A model generated the notes under the pieces. The model ran no database searches. It was not told the DNA's origin and saw only the letters and a list, made by a program, of their open reading frames with translations. Shown piece after piece: positions 15,856-22,570 of a DNA stretch of 22,570 nucleotides; the stretch's first letter is position 1, and every line of letters starts with the position of its first letter. Origin of the DNA: a virus. Position numbers and translations under genes: made by a program. The stretch covers positions 1 to 22,570 of the IMG/VR virus record IMGVR_UViG_3300029990_000058. The stretch is one strand, 5' to 3'.

Positions 15856-18657
15856 CTATCCTATAGCGGTCCATGCTAGTCTTAATCCTGAAATATAAGA
15901 ACGATCTACGGCATTTCCTGCATGTTGATCAGCAAAGAACTGTCTACCATCATACCAAGTACCCCAACCATATACCTCGACTGTACCATTGGCATAGTCA
16001 TAGGTTGCCTCATCTACATATGAGGTATATCCAACCATAGTTTCACCAATATAAGGAGTTGGGTTCTCTGTATCCATAACTGATACCGTAACTACAAACT
16101 TTTTACCTTTAAATGCAGGATCAACTGTAACTAATACACTATTGGCATCGCTGGTTAATTTCTCACCAGTATCTATAAGGTAATGATAGTCTCTATTTGT
16201 GGAACCAGCATGTCTCATAAGTCCAGATGCTTGTGCTATTGTATAATCACTTGCTCCGTGCATCCATTTGGAATATGCATCTGTATGTTTTGATACATCG
16301 CCAGTACCACCACCAATAGTGAATGCCCCATTAGCAAGGTTAATTGATAGTGATCCGTCAGTTGATGTAATCGTACCAGTCTTTAATAAACTACCATTTA
16401 ATATACCTGATGTTATGAATGTAGCCACTATACTACCATCTTGTGTAATTGCTGTTGTATATGGGCCATTAACTCCTGTTGTAGAGTATCCTAAACCACC
16501 AATATTCCATCTCCAGACCTTCTGGGCAGTCATTATGTTTGTAGTATCCATTATGAGCATCTCATACGGTTTGCCGGCTTCATCTTGTCGTATTACTAAG
16601 TTACCACCAAGTGCTCCAGTTATCTGTTGAGTAGCATTTGCTACTGCAATCTCGAAGTCTGATGTGGTCTTAACAAGTTCGAGTCTAATTGCCTGAATTG
16701 CTTTGTTAATATTATTGGCTATATTTGGCTTGAATGCTCCTAGTTCTATCTTATCAATTCTATCAGTAAGTAAGTTCTTCTCGATTTTAATTACTCTGGC
16801 TTTAAGATTAAGACCTAGTTTACTATGTTTTACAGTTACAGTATCACCCATATATACAGTTTCAAGTATAGCGTAATCTTTATATTCTTCAGTCTTAGTT
16901 AGCTCCACAAAGTCAACCTTATAGTTGAACTGAGGGATATCACATCCACTATTGAGAATATAGTCATTACCGGCTATAGCAAGGTCTGTGACGTTGTCAA
17001 TATCTGAGAAGTCAATTTGTACCACTTTTGGATGAGGATAATTGTCTATATAAGGACTATCAATGTATCCTATAGGAGCCGTACCTATTTGAGTTGTGAG
17101 TTTTAATCCATCCTTACCAACCGGTAGTATTCTGGTCACTATACCGCTAGTATCCAGGGTTTCTTCTATACCAGTTATATTCTTACGATAAGCTACTAAA
17201 ACACCTCTATCAGCACCTCTATTGTTATGTAGGTTGATTGTGAAGTTATCCCTCTCAATCTCTCCTCCTATTTGCTCAATTATACCATCTGTCCCCATTA
17301 TGGCTTCTACTGGGTTCTTATATTTGATTGCCCAAGTACCAAGGTTTGGAACATCAGATACCGAACGGAATCCATGAGGATAATTTGCTATATCGTGTGT
17401 ATGAGTTAGCATCCAATCAAGTGCTGCTGCTCCATTCATTGATGTAAGAGTCATATCTTCTAGGAAGTAGTCAATTAAGTCATAGAATATATGTCTTGCT
17501 TTGACATTAACACTACCTAGAATTCGTTTCTTGTAATATATTCTAAATAACTGATTGTCTGCTTTGATAATATGATCCTCTACAAGATTAAGATATTTGC
17601 CATAATCATCCATAGGATGTTCAAGTTCTACCTCATATGAACCATTGAGTTCTTCTATTAACCTAGCAACTGTACACTGTGACAATATACCTAATCCATT
17701 TTTTGTGAAAGAGGTCTCGTTGGCATCATATAATTTAATTCGCTTAGAGAACTCTCCACCAATTTGGATAGTGTAAATATAAACACTACTTGTATTGCCT
17801 GTTATAACAATAGCTTTTTTCGATATCTTCTTTTTGCTTATAGTTACTGCATTAGTAGCCGTTATAGCAAAAGTATTAGATACTTTCTTCTTAGCCGTAA
17901 TTGATACTGAACTTGCATTAGTTAGTGCAAATGACAGTGCTCTATTATGTCCTGCCACTACAACACTACTTGCATGAGTTATGGCAAATGTTTTAGATGT
18001 TTTCTTCTTAGCAGTAGTTACAATCGAACTTGCATTAGTCATAGCAAATGATCTTGATACTTTCTTCTGACCAGTTACTGCTACACTACTTACATCTTCA
18101 CTCATATTAAATGATAATACTCCACCTACTGTATATGTTATTACTAGTTTGGGAGCATTAGCTGAACCATTTTCGTATCCGTTAGCTGTTATATTACAGT
18201 TTGGAGTAGTCGCTCTTCTATTTTTATGAAGAATTAGTATTGCATTACCGCTAGCCCATGATGCTTGGTTCACAATCTCTTGAATTATACTGGTGAGTTC
18301 TGGAGAATCGTACCAAGTACCTGCTACCCATGCGCCAGGAGCATCCCAATTTACAGAGGCAGTGGTCAAAGCTTTTGCAGTAAATGTAGCATCACTTGTT
18401 GGAGACGTTGGCGCTACAACATTGTTAGCATATATAGTCGTTTGTACACTTGCAAGAGCTAATGAGGACATAGCCTTATATTGGAGGTGTGCACCTGTGA
18501 TTATTGCATTCTTAGGTATGGTTACATTTAAAAATCTAGCGAAGACATGATTATAACCACCATCATATCCTATACCTACATCAGCAATACTAAAGCCATC
18601 AGGCCATACCTGACCATCATCTGCATTTGCTGTAACTTGTCCTGTAAAAGTTGCCAT
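15856..18657 (-). CDS. Tail-associated endopeptidase-type baseplate protein with N-terminal DNRLRE-like domain
   Basis: A 933-residue protein. Residues 1-177 resemble a DNRLRE/CBM96-type beta-sandwich (RFLNVTIPKNAIITGAHLQY, LTSIIQEIVNQASWASGNAI, APKLVITYT). Residues 181-295 are six degenerate units of about 20 residues (SFA-x-TNASS-x-x-x-TAKKK). From about 297 the Prophage_tail/tail endopeptidase family begins: FSKRIKLYDANE, LNGSYEVELEHPMDDYGKY, LFRIYYKKR, the GTWAIKYKNPVEAIMGTDGIIEQIGGEIERDNFTINLHNNRG segment and GIVTRILPVGKDG. This family forms the central tail-tip hub, like gp27. The distal region after 650 adds a helix with VKTTSDFEIAVANATQQITGALGG and a terminal beta domain. The N-terminal addition and linker are unusual. 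The ATG follows AAAGGTGGTGAG. Confidence 0.85.
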   Translation of the reverse strand: MATFTGQVTANADDGQVWPDGFSIADVGIGYDGGYNHVFARFLNVTIPKNAIITGAHLQYKAMSSLALASVQTTIYANNVVAPTSPTSDATFTAKALTTASVNWDAPGAWVAGTWYDSPELTSIIQEIVNQASWASGNAILILHKNRRATTPNCNITANGYENGSANAPKLVITYTVGGVLSFNMSEDVSSVAVTGQKKVSRSFAMTNASSIVTTAKKKTSKTFAITHASSVVVAGHNRALSFALTNASSVSITAKKKVSNTFAITATNAVTISKKKISKKAIVITGNTSSVYIYTIQIGGEFSKRIKLYDANETSFTKNGLGILSQCTVARLIEELNGSYEVELEHPMDDYGKYLNLVEDHIIKADNQLFRIYYKKRILGSVNVKARHIFYDLIDYFLEDMTLTSMNGAAALDWMLTHTHDIANYPHGFRSVSDVPNLGTWAIKYKNPVEAIMGTDGIIEQIGGEIERDNFTINLHNNRGADRGVLVAYRKNITGIEETLDTSGIVTRILPVGKDGLKLTTQIGTAPIGYIDSPYIDNYPHPKVVQIDFSDIDNVTDLAIAGNDYILNSGCDIPQFNYKVDFVELTKTEEYKDYAILETVYMGDTVTVKHSKLGLNLKARVIKIEKNLLTDRIDKIELGAFKPNIANNINKAIQAIRLELVKTTSDFEIAVANATQQITGALGGNLVIRQDEAGKPYEMLIMDTTNIMTAQKVWRWNIGGLGYSTTGVNGPYTTAITQDGSIVATFITSGILNGSLLKTGTITSTDGSLSINLANGAFTIGGGTGDVSKHTDAYSKWMHGASDYTIAQASGLMRHAGSTNRDYHYLIDTGEKLTSDANSVLVTVDPAFKGKKFVVTVSVMDTENPTPYIGETMVGYTSYVDEATYDYANGTVEVYGWGTWYDGRQFFADQHAGNAVDRSYISGLRLAWTAIG
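17773..18117 (-). repeat. Six degenerate ~20-residue repeats in the tail hub protein
   Basis: Residues 181-295 contain repeated blocks: SFAMTNASS-x-x-x-TAKKK, TFAITHASS, LSFALTNASS-x-x-x-TAKKK, TFAITATNA-x-x-x-SKKK and a last KAIVITGNTSS. Units are about 18-23 residues and beta-strand-like, each alternating a hydrophobic strand with a Lys-rich turn. Confidence 0.78.
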
Positions 18658-18691
18658 TGATTCTCACCACCTTTGTATATCGGAATATAAA

Positions 18692-19048
18692 TTACGTAAT
18701 TGTGATTGATCCTGCGGTTATACTATATACACCCTGACCAGCAAACACTTCATCTGGAGTTACATTATACATAGCATACTGAGTTCCTGCGGTTAATGCG
18801 TCATAGAATGCTATTGCTTTAACAGTACACGCTGGCACATCAAAGTTAGGAAGAGTACCATTAAGTTGTATCTTACCTGCTCCACCAGTACCTGCGGTAT
18901 CAAAAGTTACTGCTTTCCTTGCATATGCCGGTGAACCACCTGACACCTCTGTAGTTGCAGCATCGTCCGTAAACAATGCCATGTACGCGAATTTTGCTAC
19001 TTTAATTGCATCTAGTGCTGCATTTAGTCCTGCTGCGTTTATTGCCAT
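18692..19048 (-). CDS. Small phage tail-fibre-like protein, 118 aa
   Basis: A 118-residue protein of the short beta-rich family found among tail genes. It starts MAINAAGLNAALDAIKVAKFAYMALFTDD, continues TTEVSGGSPAYARKAVTFDTAGTGGAGKIQLNG and ends with a beta segment (KAIAFYDALTAGTQYAM...). The layout N/T-AAG-NA-LDA, then LFTDDAxTTEVSGGxxxYARKAVTF, recurs in many phage structural proteins annotated only as tail fibre or minor tail protein. It lies between Dit and the tail hub protein, so it is likely a small baseplate component. Clear AGGAGG site. Confidence 0.75.
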   Translation of the reverse strand: MAINAAGLNAALDAIKVAKFAYMALFTDDAATTEVSGGSPAYARKAVTFDTAGTGGAGKIQLNGTLPNFDVPACTVKAIAFYDALTAGTQYAMYNVTPDEVFAGQGVYSITAGSITIT

Positions 19049-19060
19049 AAGTTATGCCTC

Positions 19061-19744
19061 CTAATATCTAAAATTTGGTGTTACCTCGATTTTACTAACG
19101 GTTCCAGTCCAGGATATGTTGTTAACTCCTGGTATTAGTTCTTGGAACTCTCCAGTCATATTATTATTCATATTTCCTGCACCACTAAAAGCATCTCCAA
19201 TATCGGAATCGAGAGTTACTGAACCGATTATACTATTTATTAGTATTGCTCGACCATTAATGGTTAACACTACAGATCCAGTACCATAAATCTTAAATAT
19301 AGGTAGACTGTTGATGGTTCCTATATTGTTAATGGTTGTTGGACTTGTAGTTAGGGTTATTACATCGTTTGCATCAACATACTTATGAGGTTGACACTCC
19401 AATAAAATTATAAAACTATGAAAGGTTCCTAATACTTTAGCAAACTCTATTTGATTCTTAATTACTGCTTTGTATACTTTATCGGGTTCATTACTAAATA
19501 TAACATCACCCTTACCTGATAACCAGTTGCATATATAATCTAATTGTGATAAGTCATTGATGGAGCATTCAACTGATTTAATTACACTTCTGTAACTACC
19601 TAAGTCATTAGTCACATATCCATCTCGTCCTTGTACTGGTACTAACTCCATGTCTCGTTCTGCACTAAAGATTGAAGGTAGTTTATTAACAGTTAGAACA
19701 CCAGTACTGTCTATGTCTTTAAATATGAAATACGGCATTCCCAT
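19061..19744 (-). CDS. Distal tail protein (Dit), phage tail family
   Basis: A 227-residue protein with the features of Siphovirus distal tail (Dit) proteins. The N-terminal beta-barrel half contains KDIDSTGVLTVNKLPSIFSAERDMELVPVQGRDGYVTNDLGSY, close to the usual PxRdmexxxVpGRdG signature, followed by ECSINDLSQLDYICNWLSGKGDVIFSNEPDKVYKAVI and FHSFIILLECQPHKY. The C-terminal part (about 125-227) is a galectin/CBM-like beta domain (GTINSLPIFKIYGTGSVVLTING). Dit forms the hexameric ring joining tail tube and baseplate. Its ATG comes right after the tape-measure stop, with GGGGGTAGG as ribosome binding site; a second ATG two codons later is possible. Confidence 0.9.
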   Translation of the reverse strand: MGMPYFIFKDIDSTGVLTVNKLPSIFSAERDMELVPVQGRDGYVTNDLGSYRSVIKSVECSINDLSQLDYICNWLSGKGDVIFSNEPDKVYKAVIKNQIEFAKVLGTFHSFIILLECQPHKYVDANDVITLTTSPTTINNIGTINSLPIFKIYGTGSVVLTINGRAILINSIIGSVTLDSDIGDAFSGAGNMNNNMTGEFQELIPGVNNISWTGTVSKIEVTPNFRY

Positions 19745-22570
19745 TTAGCCTACCCCCAATCCTAAATTCTTTTGTCTCATGTAGAATGATAGTTCTTCCG
19801 CTAATGCTTGTACATCCTGCCCTCTAGCATTATTAAAGTTCTCTATTACAACAGTTAAACCACCATTTGCTTGTGAACCTGGTGTTGAAGATGAATTTGT
19901 TTTCTCAGAATTTCCTCCACGGGATTTTTGGGATGCACTTATTGATCCTGCTATTGATAATCCATTGACTCCAGCCATCATACCATTCATCTGTTTACTA
20001 CCATTTTGAATGTTTGTAAGGTCAAGTACTGGAGTGATAGTTGGTTGTAGATCCATGTTACCATCAACAGCGTCAGAGATACCTGCTATGGCTCCTGATA
20101 GACCATCTAAGGCATTAGTAGCAACTTCGGCACCTGCTTTAGCCGCTTTATCATTGTAACTGTTCAGTCCTATTACAAGACCCTCTCCAGCGTAAGCACC
20201 AACCTGCATGAATGCTCTGGATGGAGACTTCTCAACTAAGGCTGCCTTTGCTGCTACTAATGCTGCTCTACCCATCTCTGCGGCGGCTGCTGCTGCTCCT
20301 GCTATGGCCCCTGTTATACCTCTAATAAACCCAGCAACAACATTCTTACCAGCTTCTTCAAAGTCTTTAATAGAATCAGTAACTGCTAGTTTTCCTGCAC
20401 CCATCATCGCTAATACAAGATTCTGTACTGCGTCTACAAAGGCTTGTTTATTATTGTTTATGGAGTTGGTAACACCATTTAAGAATGAAATGATCAACTG
20501 AAATCCAGCCTCTACTATTTTGTTCATGTTGGCCTGTATTCCTTGTAGGAACGCAAGTACTAGATTGACACCAGCATCTACTATCTTTGGCATGTTATCA
20601 GTTAAGACCTGCACAATTTCTAGTATAATCGTGATGACTTGAAGTATGATAATCGGAGCATTAAGTATCAATGCATTTAATAATGTTGTAATCAAGTTAA
20701 GTCCAAAGTTTACGATCTCTGGTATTATAAGATAGAAGGTATCTAATATAGTTGCTACTAGTGTAAGTACTGTTAAGGCTATTGTATCAGCACTATCAGT
20801 TAATGTTTGACAGAATAACACAATACCTTCACCTAGCTTTTGGATTATTATTGGGATCATACCAACAATAGCATTAATTATTATTACGATACCTGCTGCT
20901 ATGACTACTGCTCCTGTTGACAGGGCTAAAGCCAATGCTGTTACCCCTACACTCATTAACACTAATCCTGCTCCGGCTAATGCTACACCTACTCCAATCA
21001 AGGCAATTGATCCGGCTAAGGCATATATAACTGGTACCAATGGTCCGAGTATTACGCCAGCAAAGCCTAAGACTACGAATACACCAGCTAAAGAAGTTAA
21101 TCCTTTAACTATTGCATCCCAACTCATGTTACCTAATAATATCAATACTGGTACTAGTAGATTAAATGCTATTGCTGCTACTAATAATGCGGCTGAACCA
21201 GATAAGGTTCCTTCCATTGCTTTTAAACCTATTGCCATGAATGCTAAGGCTGTTCCCATAGCCATGAAACCCTTCATCAATTCATTTGGTGACATTGTCC
21301 CAAAGTTTCGAAGTGCCGTTGCTAATAGATTTAAAGCCACAGATATAAGTATTAATGATGCTCCTGTAGCCATAACCTGTTTTGACTCACCTGTCAATCT
21401 TGAAAATATACCTATCTCGGTAAGTAGTATACCTACACTGATCATTCCTTTGCTTATCATAGTCCAGTCCATAGTACCAAAATTTCTACACGCAGTTGCA
21501 AGTACATTCATAGCCACTGATAGAATAAGAATACCTGTAGCATTAGCTATTGCCTTCTCACTGAATGTTGTAAAGTTTAAGAATAAGGCTATTTCAGCAC
21601 ATAATACACCTACAGACACAAGACCTTTAACGATCATATCCCAATCCATAGTGCCAAAGTTTCTACATGCAGTTGCTAACAAATTCATTGCTGCTGCAAA
21701 TATAACTAAACTTCCTGCTCCTTGAATCATAGATCCTTTGTTAGCTGCTAAAGCCTTAGATGTCAATACTAATATAGTTGTTAATGCTGCTATGCTAGTT
21801 ATACCCTTTGCTACTTCATCCCATTTAAGTTTTCCAAAGTTGAGCATTGCAAATGATAGGATAAGAACCGCGGTAGATATGGTAGTCATAGCTACACCTA
21901 GTTTTATAAGTTGTCCTATACCTGCTCCGGCTGTAAGTTTACTTAATATACCCATTGCGGCAACTAATTCTATAAATACTCCTGTCATAGCCCCTAATGC
22001 TGAGGATAGTCGCTTATCATCTATCAATGACAATATCACTAAAGATGCTGCTAATATAGCAATAGCAATAGCGATGTTCATTAATGTCTTGGCTTTAAGT
22101 GAGTTCTGGAATGATTCTAAACTACCTCTAACTCCATCTAGAATACCTTTGATTCTATCTAAGAAATTAGTATCCTCTACCATATTCTTTAATGCGCCTA
22201 TAAGTTTCTTAATTCCTAATAATATACCAGCTATTAATCCACCATTGACTACATCAAATACTCTTTTGGTAGTAATTCCAGAAAAGGCTTTCATCATACC
22301 TTCTGACAATTTATCGAACGCTTTACCTACTACTCCAATAATAACTAGTACTGGTTCAAATCCGAGTTTAACTTTATCAGAGATAGTAGTAAGTCCACTG
22401 AAATCAAGTTTGCCAAATGTCGCAAAAGTTTCCTGTATTTTAGTTACTATGTTCGTAACACCACTACCTAGGAATTTAAGAGCATTAACTACTCCCGTTA
22501 CAGCATTGACGAAGAACCCAGATGTCTTTATAGATTGATCTAGTCCTACAAAGAAATTACCTATTTGTCC
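19745..22570 (-). CDS. Tail tape measure protein, N-terminal part beyond window
   Basis: The frame stays open to the right edge, giving at least 941 codons; a TTG at 22309 looks like a start only because upstream codons continue in the same frame (readable as GQIGNFFVGLDQS at the edge). The visible part is dominated by hydrophobic helices, in keeping with tape measure proteins that line the tail tube and enter the host membrane. Five repeats with a spacing of 56-60 residues carry NFG-TM-W...KG (encoded at about 21862-21050). The C-terminus shows KSPSRAFMQVGAYAGEGLVIGL, then a Ser/Gly/Asn-rich linker and TVVIENFNNARGQDVQALAEEL, both typical of tape measure ends. Directly upstream of Dit, as expected. 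No lysozyme or peptidase domain appears in the part seen. Confidence 0.93.
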   Translation of the reverse strand, partial: GQIGNFFVGLDQSIKTSGFFVNAVTGVVNALKFLGSGVTNIVTKIQETFATFGKLDFSGLTTISDKVKLGFEPVLVIIGVVGKAFDKLSEGMMKAFSGITTKRVFDVVNGGLIAGILLGIKKLIGALKNMVEDTNFLDRIKGILDGVRGSLESFQNSLKAKTLMNIAIAIAILAASLVILSLIDDKRLSSALGAMTGVFIELVAAMGILSKLTAGAGIGQLIKLGVAMTTISTAVLILSFAMLNFGKLKWDEVAKGITSIAALTTILVLTSKALAANKGSMIQGAGSLVIFAAAMNLLATACRNFGTMDWDMIVKGLVSVGVLCAEIALFLNFTTFSEKAIANATGILILSVAMNVLATACRNFGTMDWTMISKGMISVGILLTEIGIFSRLTGESKQVMATGASLILISVALNLLATALRNFGTMSPNELMKGFMAMGTALAFMAIGLKAMEGTLSGSAALLVAAIAFNLLVPVLILLGNMSWDAIVKGLTSLAGVFVVLGFAGVILGPLVPVIYALAGSIALIGVGVALAGAGLVLMSVGVTALALALSTGAVVIAAGIVIIINAIVGMIPIIIQKLGEGIVLFCQTLTDSADTIALTVLTLVATILDTFYLIIPEIVNFGLNLITTLLNALILNAPIIILQVITIILEIVQVLTDNMPKIVDAGVNLVLAFLQGIQANMNKIVEAGFQLIISFLNGVTNSINNNKQAFVDAVQNLVLAMMGAGKLAVTDSIKDFEEAGKNVVAGFIRGITGAIAGAAAAAAEMGRAALVAAKAALVEKSPSRAFMQVGAYAGEGLVIGLNSYNDKAAKAGAEVATNALDGLSGAIAGISDAVDGNMDLQPTITPVLDLTNIQNGSKQMNGMMAGVNGLSIAGSISASQKSRGGNSEKTNSSSTPGSQANGGLTVVIENFNNARGQDVQALAEELSFYMRQKNLGLGVG
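21050..21862 (-). repeat. Five ~59-residue repeats in the tape measure gene
   Basis: The motif N/R-NFG followed by M-W and a KG seven to ten residues later occurs five times with spacings of 60, 59, 59 and 56 residues. Two copies share LATACRNFGTMDW exactly. At the DNA level the copies around 21293, 21471 and 21649 are clearly similar, suggesting tandem duplication. Confidence 0.85.

Noticed and set aside
22307-22309. Start of the tape measure gene at the TTG at 22309
   Set aside because: The frame continues without a stop to the window edge, with hydrophobic, tape-measure-like sequence and no ribosome binding site at this TTG.
20901-22538. Two long plus-strand open frames (about 274 and 266 codons) opposite the tape measure gene
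   Set aside because: They lie antisense to a well-supported tape measure gene, have low-complexity Ala/Pro/Thr/Ile content produced by the complementary codons of a hydrophobic helix-rich protein, and lack ribosome binding sites.
1-22570. Integrase, attachment site, repressor or origin of replication
   Set aside because: I looked for these to judge lifestyle and found none in the window; lack of evidence here says nothing about the remainder of the genome.

Overview
The window reads as part of the genome of a tailed bacteriophage (or prophage) with a siphovirus-type tail, infecting a low-GC Gram-positive host (Bacillota, Clostridia or Bacilli). Supporting signs are the AT-rich sequence, very strong purine-rich ribosome binding sites of the AAAGGGG/GGAGG type, the tail gene order tape measure - Dit - endopeptidase tail protein - BppU-type baseplate protein - long receptor-binding fibre, and an amidase endolysin with two peptidoglycan-binding modules. 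Every gene I accept is on the minus strand, so the window is transcribed from high to low coordinates. No capsid, terminase, integrase or replication gene is present, so the host and the lytic or temperate lifestyle cannot be fixed.

Layout in order of transcription. (1) 22570-9359, tail and baseplate: a tape measure protein cut by the window edge, Dit, a small fibre-like protein, a 933-residue tail-associated lysin/baseplate protein with an extra N-terminal DNRLRE-like domain and a short repeat array, a 113-residue protein, a BppU-like protein with 21 consecutive heptads, and a 1596-residue fibre with a LamG domain that is interrupted by an inserted module. (2) 9357-6558, lysis region: a lysine-rich protein, a 27-residue membrane peptide, a Cys-rich protein, an exported His-rich peptide, a coiled-coil membrane protein, the endolysin and two small membrane proteins (holin candidates). 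(3) 6562-2410, the most unusual part: small genes, mostly encoding one-helix membrane proteins, interleaved with small structured RNAs. Ten copies of one promoter drive them, all with the same geometry (TATAAT, 18-bp spacer, invariant CGC next to the -35 position). Several units end in a Rho-independent terminator whose U-tract runs into the -35 region of the next promoter, so the region looks like a row of self-contained cassettes. Two RNAs are tRNA-like (one a nearly complete cloverleaf with an aberrant anticodon loop, one little more than a T-arm) and two are unrelated structured RNAs closed by a 5'-3' stem. A MazZ-like dNTP pyrophosphohydrolase sits here too. (4) 2392-1, a tightly packed run of small genes with overlapping stops and starts and no further copy of the promoter: several zinc-ribbon-like mini-proteins, a NADAR-domain protein (a possible counter to DNA ADP-ribosylation) and a stand-alone NUMOD1-like DNA-binding module.

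How the parts work together: region 1 builds the tail tip and host adhesion apparatus, region 2 lyses the host, and regions 3 and 4 look like accessory genes for host takeover or defence evasion. Region 3 seems able to be expressed unit by unit, independently of the late operon. The best candidate for an undescribed system is this promoter-terminator cassette array and its small RNAs.
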